Assembly (NCBI GenBank): GCA_947599755.1
Contig: CANQFO010000054.1
Coordinates: forward strand, 1-7,078
Length of the DNA stretch: 7,078 bases
Direction of reading: 5' to 3'
Origin: an uncultured Bacilli bacterium
GTDB lineage: Bacteria > Bacillota_I > Bacilli_A > RF39 > UBA660
Position numbers and translations under genes: made by a program. Shown piece by piece: positions 1-6,472 of the stretch. Below the pieces are notes generated by a model. The model saw only the letters and a program-made list of their open reading frames with translations, was not told where the DNA came from and searched no databases. Each line of letters begins with the position of its first letter. Position 1 is the first letter of the stretch.

Positions 1-20
1 TACTTTTAGTTTAAAAGATA

Positions 21-47
21 ATTATAGGACAAATTATTTCTTGTCAA
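21..47 (-). promoter_or_regulatory. Possible promoter reading out of the left edge
   Basis: On the minus strand a perfect -35 box TTGACA (47-42) is followed by a perfect -10 box TATAAT (26-21), but the spacer is only 15 bases, shorter than the usual 16-18. The spacer lies within a dyad, GACAA (45-41) and TTGTC (32-28), which could be a repressor site or chance in AT-rich DNA. If used, transcription would start near position 14 and run into the unseen gene to the left. Confidence 0.35.
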
Positions 48-148
48 AAAGAATGTAAAAATATGTAAAAAAAATATAAATTAATTGTATAACTTGTATT
101 TTCTCTTAAATTTTTCCAACATTTACTTTACTTCATCTGAATTTTAAC

Positions 149-176
149 AAAAAAACAAGAGATAATCACCCTCTTG
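149..176 (-). terminator. Intrinsic terminator of the candidate ncRNA unit
   Basis: On the minus strand CAAGAG (176-171) and CTCTTG (161-156) form a 6-bp stem with a 9-base loop, followed at once by seven T (155-149). The stem is short, but half of its pairs are G-C and the T run is good. No comparable T run follows the stem on the plus strand, so it reads as a minus-strand terminator. It could also serve as the final terminator for the essC-esaB transcript. Confidence 0.5.
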
Positions 177-199
177 CTAAAAAGTTTTAACTTTTCTCA

Positions 200-232
200 G
201 TTATTATCAACTTAGCTAAGGTCAATAATAAC
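200..232 (-). repeat. Inverted repeat, 12-bp RNA hairpin
   Basis: GTTATTAT (232-225) pairs perfectly with ATAATAAC (207-200) on the minus strand. The stem extends inward by TGAC against GTTG, which includes two G-U pairs, leaving a 9-base loop around TTAGCTAA. It is the longest hairpin in the left region and lacks a T run, so it is not itself a terminator. It probably forms the 3' half of the candidate RNA. Confidence 0.55.
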
Positions 233-528
233 CCGAATTTTTTCTACTATAACAATAAATAATAGTAATGAGTTCATTCTCGTATTCACTGCTCTCTATC
301 TCAATTATACCTGTAAAACAGGGCAATGTACATTGACTGGCTAAGATTAATATCACCTAAACCGTAACAGTAGTATCTCGTTACAAAATATAGAAAACAG
401 TTACTACAACTTGAAGTTGCTCAAACACATAAAGAAAATAAATTTTTACTATTCACTCTCTTTCTGCATCCAACCAATAAGACTAACAAGTAAAACCGTT
501 AAGAACCACTTATTATTCTTACAATACC

Positions 529-577
529 AATATAATACAAACTAAACACAAAGTCAACATTTTTTTGTTTTTTTTTC
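529..577 (-). promoter_or_regulatory. Strong-looking sigma-A promoter with A-tract (UP-like) element
   Basis: The minus strand carries -35 TTGACT (557-552), an exact 17-base spacer and -10 TATATT (534-529). Immediately upstream of the -35 box is an A-rich run, eight A, a C and seven A (about 575-560), which resembles a promoter UP element. The predicted start is near 522. It lies about 40 bases after the esaB stop and points away from esaB, with no protein gene for at least 370 bases, so it most likely drives the candidate ncRNA. Confidence 0.6.
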
Positions 578-594
578 TAAAGAAAATAAAATCT

Positions 595-846
595 TTACAA
601 TAATAATAAATTACTTCCATTTTGCAATCCAGAATACTTAACAATATTATGAACATTAATAACTAACCCAGAATTTTTTTCATAAAGTCTTGCATTTGGA
701 TTTGGAATATACGTTCCCCCAGACAAATCCTTAATAGTATCTTGTACCAAATCTAAAACATCCTGCATTAGCGCATTAATAGGAACTTTTATATCATAAC
801 TTTCATCTATAGTCAAAACATAAATGGTAATCAAAATTTTATCCAT
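595..846 (-). CDS. esaB: EsaB/YukD-family ubiquitin-like T7SS accessory protein
   Basis: An 83-residue protein of the YukD/EsaB family, small cytosolic proteins with a ubiquitin-like beta-grasp fold that are required for, or modulate, T7SSb secretion. Visible signs are an opening beta strand (residues 4-11, ILITIYVL), a second strand around 17-23, an amphipathic helix at about 25-40 after the typical polar turn, an ARLYEK strand near 52-57 and a closing hydrophobic strand ending in LLLL. Length matches the usual 80 or so residues. There is no C-terminal Gly-Gly, as expected for this non-conjugating family. The ATG overlaps the essC stop by one base (TAATG), and a GAGGAG ribosome binding site sits inside the essC end (860-855), implying translational coupling with the motor gene. 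The placement after essC differs from both the S. aureus and B. subtilis orders. Assignment rests on fold pattern and context; the sequence itself is weakly conserved. Confidence 0.88.
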   Translation of the reverse strand: MDKILITIYVLTIDESYDIKVPINALMQDVLDLVQDTIKDLSGGTYIPNPNARLYEKNSGLVINVHNIVKYSGLQNGSNLLLL

Positions 847-3800
847 TATAACATCTCCTCTTGTTGAACAAATTTAATATAATAAATATGATTACTAAAA
901 ACAATAGCTGCCATATCTTTATTTAATCTAAAATCTGTATCCAAATCTGTTTCAAAAACAGATTGAGAAGAAAAGTTTTTTCCTAACCAAATACCAACAT
1001 CATGTGGACAAAATTCATAAAAAGAACTTTCTTTAATAAAATCACTTTCCTCATCAGTCTCTAATAAAACAAATCGAAAATGAGTATTCGTTTTAGCACG
1101 TAAAATCAAATCATCTAAAGTATCAATTTCCGGATTTTCCTGTTTCAAATTTTGCATATGAGCATTCAATTTAGCATAACCAACAATAACAATTAAAAAT
1201 TTATCATCAGAATCAGGAACAGTATTATATTTATCAATATTCTTACTTAAAATAGGAATAACACTTTTAAAAGAAGAATCATAATACTTAACTCCCTCAG
1301 GAATTTCAAAAATCAAATCACGAACAGAATTAAGAACAATAGTCTTCATATTAGATACACAAGAAAACATAGTCAAAAATGGAGAAAGAAAAGATTTAAA
1401 CAATCGATATTGAGAAGAATAAACAAAATTAACTAAATTATCAAAATTAAACGATCTAATTTGAGCAGTATTAATATCAATACCAATAGGAATAGAAGAT
1501 AAAATCAACTGTTTTTTATCAACAATAACATCATTTAAAGTAACATAAGACGGAACAATTGGAACAGGTTTAGCCTTACCATTAATAGATCGATTAAGTT
1601 CAGAAAATACATAATTCAAAGCTTTCTCATATTCTTTCTCAGGAAAAACAAGACAAGTTTGAAACTCATAAACCTGATCCAAAGAAACAAGTCCACGTCC
1701 AGGATTAGAAGCAGGAACCATCTTAGTTGAATCAAAAAATAATACATAATCACTAGGATCAGTTAATTTCAAAACTATTTTTTGCTGAAAACTATTTTCA
1801 ACACTATAACCCAAAGAACCAATAGTAACAGCTGTAATAACAAAAATAATACCAAATTTATTGCAATCTCTCACAATAGAAGGAAAAGTATCATCATAAA
1901 AATCAGAAAACATTTCCTTAAAAACATCATTATCATTAATAACAATGATCATAGTAGGAAAAGGTACCTTTCCATCAGATACACACTGTTCAAAACTACC
2001 ACCATAAGTAGAAAAATATTCTTTTCGCATCGCAATCTCGTCTATAACTTTATAAAATAAAAATTTAATCTTCTCTCCATCTGTTGCAACTAAAACTTCA
2101 CCAACTTGAGGTGCTTGAGAAAAAATTTTTAACCGTTCAGCACCAAAATCCAAAACATAAATATTAACTTCTTCACTATTATGAGTAATTACAGTACTAT
2201 AAATCATAGTAGATAATAAAGACGTCTTACCAGAACCACTAGTTCCCACAATAAATGTATTACCTTTACTAGACAAATTCAAACTTACATACCCTTGTCT
2301 TTGATTTTGAGGATCATCATATTCCCCAATAACAGGATCAATATAATACGGTTTAGAATTAACCCCATATTTAGCAATTACATTTTGATAATAAATAACA
2401 GATGGAATATTATCTAACCACAATTGTTGATTAGGATATCCTTTTTCTTTAGCTAAAGAAATCAAATATCTTAATACATTGATTAATTCTTCACCCATGT
2501 CTTTAGATTTATTCGTTAAAACATCATCATTCTTTTTTACAACACTGCGATAAACCTCACCTGTATTATTCAAAAAAGAAATAGAATTATCCAACTTTGA
2601 TTTAACCGTAGAAGTAGGAACATAAGCATTTCCAGAATATGCAGACTGCCCTTTAACGAAATACTCATCATAACCAATTTGCAAATAAAATCTACCTGAT
2701 TCCTTTAAAAAAGCAGCATCCGGTCTTCTAATCATTTCATTACTATCCTCTGTTGTTTGAACTTTACAACAAACTTTAAACTTAGAGTTACTCCAAATCT
2801 GATCATCAACAACACCTGATGGCTTTTGAGTAGCCAAAATCAAATGAATTCCTAAACTTCTTCCAATACGAGCAGCACTAACAAGTTCGTCCATAAAATC
2901 AGGTTGCTGAGCTTTTAATTCCGCAAACTCATCACAAATAATAAATAAATGCGATAAAGATTCCTTCAATAACCCCTCACGATGCAACTTTTGATATTTA
3001 TAAATATCAATATTACCAGTATCCAATGATTCCTTAGCCTTATTAAACAATTTTTGTCTCCGTTGTAATTCACTTTTTATAGAAACCAAAGTACGATTCA
3101 TTTCAGATTTATCCAAATTAGTTATAGTTCCTACTAAATGAGGAAGTTTTATCCCTGTTTTTCTATTTTCAAAAGCTCCAGCCAATCCTCCACCCTTATA
3201 ATCAATCAATACAAATTGTACTTCATCAGGACGATAACAAACAGCTAAAGATAAAATATAAGTAACAATAAACTCAGATTTACCAGACCCAGTCATACCA
3301 GCAATTAATCCATGAGGACCATGATGTTTTTCATGCAAATCCAAATATAAAACATTACCATTTGAATCAATTCCAATAGGAGCAGCCAAACTATTAATTA
3401 AATTAGAATCTTTCCATCGAACATCCGCATTCAATTGTTGAACATTTCCAACATTAAACATCTCCAAAAAGCCATAATTATCAGGCAAAGATCCATCATC
3501 ACTATTAAAAGAACGCATAGGAATATTATTTAATAAACTAAAACATTGATCAATATTAACTTTAGCGCTATCAACAAATTCAGGAGTAAAATGAATCATT
3601 CCAGAAGAATCCATTTTAGACCGAAAATAGGTACCAGCATCCTTACTAATACTAACAAAATCAAGACAATCCTTTGGAATATTTTTAGTTTTTGTATCAA
3701 ACATACAAAGTCCAAAACGAACTGCATAACCATTAGAAATAACATCCTTAATAATATCCAAATTACGATAAAGATTAATATTATCAGAAAGAATCAAATA

Positions 3801-5420
3801 ATAAGGCGCATTAATCAGTGCATCATCTTTTCCAACACGAGAATGAAAAATTTTAGTCAAAGAAGCCGATATAATTTGAGCATCATCCAAAGAATTCGCA
3901 TAATAACGAAAAGAATGATCATCTGTCCAACAATGACTAGATGCTTTAATAGGATTAAAAACAGAACTATTTTCATTGGTTAATACCACAAGCTTTAAAT
4001 CAAAATAACTATGAAATGCCAATAACTGAACCAATATTCCACGAATATAATCATCAAAATAAGAATTATCAATAATAAAAGCTAATACATTTTTATCCTT
4101 TAAAGAAATAGCATAAGGAACATCTTTTATATATTTATTTGCATCGATTAAACGAGAAGCCCTATCTTCTAATTTAGTACTATCCATAGTAAAATCAGAT
4201 TTCTGAAAAGAAACCTTTGCCACTAAAGGAACAACACCAATACCTAATCGAGCCATAAGAAAATCATCACTCTCATAACTTCGATTAAACAACTCTGAAG
4301 AACGATTCATAATAATTCTCTGACAATCTTCATAAGAATAATAATTACTTTTTAATATCATAGTTTGTTCATTAATTGCATCGTGAAAAATTTTTTCTTT
4401 TTCATTCAAATATTTTATATAAGCACGTTTAACATTACGATTTTTAATCACAGTACGAAAATTATAATAAATTCTTTCTATAAAAGGCCACAAAAGACCC
4501 GTAGCAACCAAAGATCCAACAACAAGAAGACTATTAATTAAATCAATCTTAGAAGTTTCCCCCTTACGATAAGACTGAATAGTAGAATACCCCATAATAA
4601 TAGAAGAACCACTCATTAATAAAGAAGGAATAACCATCATAAGAACTGAATCATTCTCCATCTTATTAATAGAAGGCGGAGAAGCAATAGAAATATCTAA
4701 AGGAATAATTCTATTTTGAAAAATAGGAGATAAAAAGAAATAATCCTTTTCATCATAAAAATCACGAAAAGAAGTAGAAGTAACTGGAACATCTTGAACA
4801 ATAAAAGAATCATTAGGAGCAGAAAAAACCTGATTAGATAAAAATAAAGATTCAAAAGGATTATTAATAAACAAAGAATTTTTAACAATAACTATCTTTA
4901 ATCCCATAACAAATAAACTATCAAATTCATGCAAATTACCAAAATCTTTTCGAACAAAATTAACATAAATAGGAATAGAAGGATCTAAGTTCTTAAAGCG
5001 AAAAGATCCACCAGAATAATCCAATTGAAGCTGGTTAGCAGCAATTAAAGAAGAACGATATAATAATTGACAATTACCCTGATTTCCACATAAAATTGTA
5101 GAATTATCAGTAAGTCCTACTCTCACAAAAGTATTATCATAAGCAGGCATAATATAAACTAATAAATTTTCCAAATCAAAAACATTCAAATTTAAAAAAT
5201 TAAAGTAAGAAAGTTTAACAGAATCCACAAATTTAGAATTATATTGGATTTTTACATTTTCACTATTATAAGCACACCATGATCCATCTTTTGCCTCAAC
5301 ATTCATTAAATTACGACGATTACCATTAGAATCATAATCAAAAACAATATATTTACCCTCTATTTTGCTAGGAAGCCTAAACGTGAAAATTCTATCAGAA
5401 TGCAATATATATATAATCAC
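846..5420 (-). CDS. essC: EssC/YukBA, FtsK/SpoIIIE-type T7SSb motor ATPase
   Basis: A 1524-residue membrane ATPase that powers and selects substrates for type VII secretion; relatives are about 1480-1500 residues. Order: two degenerate FHA-like beta domains (about 1-95 and 96-200), two membrane helices (about 259-280 and 293-313), a charged helical linker, a DUF-type D0 module opening with the family motif DFLMARLGIG (386-395), then three FtsK-type modules. D1 (about 640-930) is intact: Walker A GMTGSGKS (708-715, Lys714), Walker B LFIICDE (825-831) and an ATQKPSG motif (863-869). D2 (about 1000-1265) has Walker A GTSGSGKT (1059-1066), but its Walker B reads IIVINDND, with Asn1162 where Asp is expected. 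D3 (about 1290-1524) has lost the P-loop glycines; only Lys1342-Ser1343 remain. The GTG start (5420-5418) follows AGGAG at 10 bases, and an in-frame TGA two codons upstream rules out a longer protein. The terminators upstream imply its own promoter. Identification is secure. Confidence 0.97.
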   Translation of the reverse strand: MIIYILHSDRIFTFRLPSKIEGKYIVFDYDSNGNRRNLMNVEAKDGSWCAYNSENVKIQYNSKFVDSVKLSYFNFLNLNVFDLENLLVYIMPAYDNTFVRVGLTDNSTILCGNQGNCQLLYRSSLIAANQLQLDYSGGSFRFKNLDPSIPIYVNFVRKDFGNLHEFDSLFVMGLKIVIVKNSLFINNPFESLFLSNQVFSAPNDSFIVQDVPVTSTSFRDFYDEKDYFFLSPIFQNRIIPLDISIASPPSINKMENDSVLMMVIPSLLMSGSSIIMGYSTIQSYRKGETSKIDLINSLLVVGSLVATGLLWPFIERIYYNFRTVIKNRNVKRAYIKYLNEKEKIFHDAINEQTMILKSNYYSYEDCQRIIMNRSSELFNRSYESDDFLMARLGIGVVPLVAKVSFQKSDFTMDSTKLEDRASRLIDANKYIKDVPYAISLKDKNVLAFIIDNSYFDDYIRGILVQLLAFHSYFDLKLVVLTNENSSVFNPIKASSHCWTDDHSFRYYANSLDDAQIISASLTKIFHSRVGKDDALINAPYYLILSDNINLYRNLDIIKDVISNGYAVRFGLCMFDTKTKNIPKDCLDFVSISKDAGTYFRSKMDSSGMIHFTPEFVDSAKVNIDQCFSLLNNIPMRSFNSDDGSLPDNYGFLEMFNVGNVQQLNADVRWKDSNLINSLAAPIGIDSNGNVLYLDLHEKHHGPHGLIAGMTGSGKSEFIVTYILSLAVCYRPDEVQFVLIDYKGGGLAGAFENRKTGIKLPHLVGTITNLDKSEMNRTLVSIKSELQRRQKLFNKAKESLDTGNIDIYKYQKLHREGLLKESLSHLFIICDEFAELKAQQPDFMDELVSAARIGRSLGIHLILATQKPSGVVDDQIWSNSKFKVCCKVQTTEDSNEMIRRPDAAFLKESGRFYLQIGYDEYFVKGQSAYSGNAYVPTSTVKSKLDNSISFLNNTGEVYRSVVKKNDDVLTNKSKDMGEELINVLRYLISLAKEKGYPNQQLWLDNIPSVIYYQNVIAKYGVNSKPYYIDPVIGEYDDPQNQRQGYVSLNLSSKGNTFIVGTSGSGKTSLLSTMIYSTVITHNSEEVNIYVLDFGAERLKIFSQAPQVGEVLVATDGEKIKFLFYKVIDEIAMRKEYFSTYGGSFEQCVSDGKVPFPTMIIVINDNDVFKEMFSDFYDDTFPSIVRDCNKFGIIFVITAVTIGSLGYSVENSFQQKIVLKLTDPSDYVLFFDSTKMVPASNPGRGLVSLDQVYEFQTCLVFPEKEYEKALNYVFSELNRSINGKAKPVPIVPSYVTLNDVIVDKKQLILSSIPIGIDINTAQIRSFNFDNLVNFVYSSQYRLFKSFLSPFLTMFSCVSNMKTIVLNSVRDLIFEIPEGVKYYDSSFKSVIPILSKNIDKYNTVPDSDDKFLIVIVGYAKLNAHMQNLKQENPEIDTLDDLILRAKTNTHFRFVLLETDEESDFIKESSFYEFCPHDVGIWLGKNFSSQSVFETDLDTDFRLNKDMAAIVFSNHIYYIKFVQQEEML

Positions 5421-5449
5421 AATTCACCAACTCCTACCTTTATATAGCC

Positions 5450-5458
5450 ATAATATCA
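5450..5458 (-). promoter_or_regulatory. Possible extended -10 promoter for essC-esaB
   Basis: TGATATTAT on the minus strand (5458-5450) fits an extended -10 (TG, one base, TATTAT) about 30 bases before the essC GTG and downstream of the terminator at 5493-5522. No good -35 box is visible 16-18 bases upstream, only a T-rich run, so support is modest. A promoter somewhere in 5421-5492 is expected because two terminators separate essC from the genes before it. Confidence 0.3.
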
Positions 5459-5492
5459 TAAAAAAATAAAAAAATCTATACCATAATCAAGC

Positions 5493-5522
5493 AAAAAAAT
5501 CAGTTTTATAATTCAAAACTGA
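5493..5522 (-). terminator. Intrinsic terminator upstream of essC
   Basis: TCAGTTTT (5522-5515) and AAAACTGA (5507-5500) form a perfect 8-bp stem with a 7-base loop on the minus strand, followed directly by seven T (5499-5493). It lies about 70 bases before the essC start. It should stop or attenuate transcripts from the small-protein genes. The stem is AU-rich, as expected at this base composition. Confidence 0.65.
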
Positions 5523-5650
5523 AATAAATCTATAATAAGTATACAAATAAAACTATTGCTAAACATCCTATTGAAATAAAGTAAAACATTAGTTTGATTA
5601 TCATCGTAAAAAATTTAGTATTAGTCTTCAAAAAATTAAATATAGTAAAT

Positions 5651-5674
5651 AAAAAAGAACTAATATTTTAGTCC
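5651..5674 (-). terminator. Intrinsic terminator after the acidic-protein gene
   Basis: GGACTAA (5674-5668) and TTAGTTC (5663-5657) form a 7-bp stem, including one G-U pair, with a 4-base loop on the minus strand. Six T follow at once (5656-5651). It sits about 100 bases after the TAG of the 110-residue gene and is the natural end of the small-protein operon. Confidence 0.65.
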
Positions 5675-5775
5675 CTATAAACACTTAACTCCCTAATTAC
5701 TAGCTTACCAATATCAACTTAATATTTTTAACAATTAAAAATAATAAACCCTTTATATTAATCAACAATTAAATT

Positions 5776-6108
5776 CTAAAAAATATCATTTAAATCAGAA
5801 ACATTTGAATCATCTTCTTGAATATCATCAGAAAAAGATACTGAACCATCAGAAACAGTTTGATTCATCTCTTGATTAACACTAGAATTTAAAAAATCAA
5901 TACTATCAATGTTATCATCAACTTCTAATTCCTCAGCATCATCATTTTCATCAAATGAATGATCAGAAAAAACATCAATATGATATTTATTAATATTAGT
6001 AATAGCCTTCTTCAAATCATCTGGCATAGAATCAGTAATAGCAATTTGTCCATTAGCATCAGTTAGTTTCTTCAATACTTCCTTTGTTCTTTGATCCAAA
6101 TTTACCAT
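5776..6108 (-). CDS. Small T7SS-operon protein with strongly acidic tail, function unknown
   Basis: A 110-residue protein I do not recognise as a named family. Residues 1-47 look like a compact, mainly helical head: a helix around KEVLKKL, a short turn-strand near GQIAITD, a helix DDLKKAITNI, and a closing IDVF. Residues 45-110 are a low-complexity tail with 22 Asp or Glu and no Lys or Arg in 66 positions, ending in DLNDIF. By eye the head resembles sigma-70 region 1.1, and the helical-head-plus-acidic-tail plan recalls the RNA polymerase delta subunit; neither is established. There is no signal peptide, membrane helix or WXG motif. The ATG follows a GAGGTGA ribosome binding site that begins right after the upstream gene's stop (14-base gap), so it is co-expressed with the WXG protein. 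A terminator follows about 100 bases later. It could be a chaperone, adaptor or regulator of the substrates. Confidence 0.85.
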   Translation of the reverse strand: MVNLDQRTKEVLKKLTDANGQIAITDSMPDDLKKAITNINKYHIDVFSDHSFDENDDAEELEVDDNIDSIDFLNSSVNQEMNQTVSDGSVSFSDDIQEDDSNVSDLNDIF

Positions 6109-6122
6109 TATTAATCACCTCA

Positions 6123-6410
6123 TTATCTAGAACTTCCTGCATGTACTAAATTTTCTAAAACATTAGAACAAACACCTAAATTATCCATAACTTCAACATT
6201 ACGTTTTAATAAAACTTTCGCTTTATAAATACGCTCATAGGCTTTCTCACCAGACCATAAACCCTTCTGACCTGTATCTGAATCTACCGTTGTTTCAATT
6301 GCCTTAATTGCTTGACGAATGTTTTTAATTAGAGTATCCATAGAATTAATTTGACCTTCTAATTTTTGTTGAGAATTATTTAATTTTTTCTTATCATAAC
6401 CTGTTTTCAT
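6123..6410 (-). CDS. WXG100-like T7SS small secreted protein (copy 2)
   Basis: A 95-residue protein of WXG100 (EsxA/YukE) type, the small helical-hairpin substrates exported by EssC-type motors, usually as dimers. The hallmark is Trp52-Ser53-Gly54, near the middle within GLWSGEKAY, with an amphipathic helix on each side (about 8-42 and 55-85). Length is typical for the family. The start is set at 6410 because a good ribosome binding site (AAAGGTGGTG, 6425-6416) lies 5 bases before this ATG; an in-frame ATG six codons earlier (6428) would place that site inside the gene and has none of its own. A free cysteine lies near residue 81 in the VCSN motif. Residues about 45-83 match the partial gene at the right edge almost exactly, while the last dozen residues differ. 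It could also belong to a related T7SS small-effector family with the same fold. Confidence 0.88.
   Translation of the reverse strand: MKTGYDKKKLNNSQQKLEGQINSMDTLIKNIRQAIKAIETTVDSDTGQKGLWSGEKAYERIYKAKVLLKRNVEVMDNLGVCSNVLENLVHAGSSR
6162..6280. repeat. Direct repeat, left copy (within WXG copy 2)
   Basis: This 119-base segment aligns without gaps to 6960-7078 at an offset of 798 bases, with 12 mismatches by hand count (about 90% identity). It covers the WXG turn and the second helix. The repeat stops sharply at the 3' end of the shared coding region, where the two tails diverge; its far end is cut by the window edge. Confidence 0.85.
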
Positions 6411-6415
6411 GCTTA

Positions 6416-6425
6416 CACCACCTTT
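6416..6425 (-). promoter_or_regulatory. Ribosome binding site fixing the WXG protein start
   Basis: AAAGGTGGTG on the minus strand is close to the ideal Shine-Dalgarno sequence and lies 5 bases before the ATG at 6410. It overlaps codons 2-5 of the longer reading that begins at 6428, which favours the shorter 95-residue protein. Confidence 0.75.
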
Positions 6426-6472
6426 CATAAAAAGATTGCATAAATAATTAATAATTAAATTAACCTATAATA

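Larger units (their letters stand above)
149..522 (-). ncRNA. Candidate structured non-coding RNA, about 370 nt
   Basis: This stretch lies between a strong-looking minus-strand promoter (529-557) and an intrinsic terminator (149-176). All three frames on this strand are broken into frames of about 20 codons or fewer that have a start. It is dense in inverted repeats: a 12-bp hairpin at 200-232, TACTAT/ATAGTA at 245-267, a CCTGT/ACAGG hairpin at 310-322, a 12-base palindrome at 324-335, GTAAC/GTTAC at 364-384, and a CAACTT/AAGTTG dyad at 407-419. I checked by eye for RNase P RNA, tmRNA, SRP RNA, T-box and group II intron core motifs and recognised none. It could be a 6S-like or other regulatory RNA, or a long untranslated leader. 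A 21-codon hydrophobic frame (212-277) is the only peptide worth noting. The start is inferred from the promoter spacing. Confidence 0.4.
5421..5775. other. 355-base intergenic gap holding tandem terminators
   Basis: No convincing gene is present. Going leftward on the minus strand it contains about 100 AT-rich bases after the acidic-protein stop, a terminator (5651-5674), about 130 bases with only a 24-codon hydrophobic frame (5530-5604) lacking a ribosome binding site, a second terminator (5493-5522), and the presumed essC promoter and ribosome binding site. No tRNA, repeat array or insertion sequence end was seen. Confidence 0.6.

Noticed and set aside
180..195. AAAAG/CTTTT hairpin as a second terminator of the left unit
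   Set aside because: The stem is five A-T rich pairs with a run of only five T, part of it inside the stem. It is too weak to call beside the better hairpin at 156-176.
449..522. Minus-strand stretch beginning with GTTCTTAACG-like bases, similar to the 5' end of B. subtilis RNase P RNA
   Set aside because: The conserved GAGGAAAGTCC core and other P4 and P10-P12 motifs of RNase P RNA are absent downstream. The ten-base match is best seen as chance.
449..540. Open minus-strand frame with a membrane-like segment (KWFLTVLLVSLIGW)
   Set aside because: There is no ATG, GTG or TTG before the hydrophobic part and no ribosome binding site. It also overlaps the predicted promoter -10 region and transcript start.
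1..594. CRISPR array, tRNA or insertion sequence remnant in the left non-coding region
   Set aside because: There are no regularly spaced direct repeats, no T-loop (GGTTCRA) or CCA-type acceptor pattern, and no transposase-like frame. The inverted repeats are all short and different from each other.
1782..2060. 92-codon plus-strand open frame inside essC
   Set aside because: Antisense shadow of essC with low-complexity Ile/Asn/Lys composition and no ribosome binding site.
3546..3983. 145-codon plus-strand open frame inside essC
   Set aside because: It is antisense to the well-conserved essC coding region. Its product is dominated by Asn, Ile, Lys and Arg, as expected from the complement of AT-rich codons, and it has no recognisable domain.
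4697..4888. 63-codon minus-strand frame rich in Leu, Phe and Ile inside essC
   Set aside because: It overlaps essC in another frame on the same strand, and its Leu-rich sequence is the frame-shifted reading of AT-rich codons. essC is clearly the real frame here.
6411..6428. Upstream ATG giving a 101-residue WXG protein
   Set aside because: It has no ribosome binding site, and the strong AAAGGTGGTG site would fall within its first codons. The ATG at 6410 has ideal spacing.
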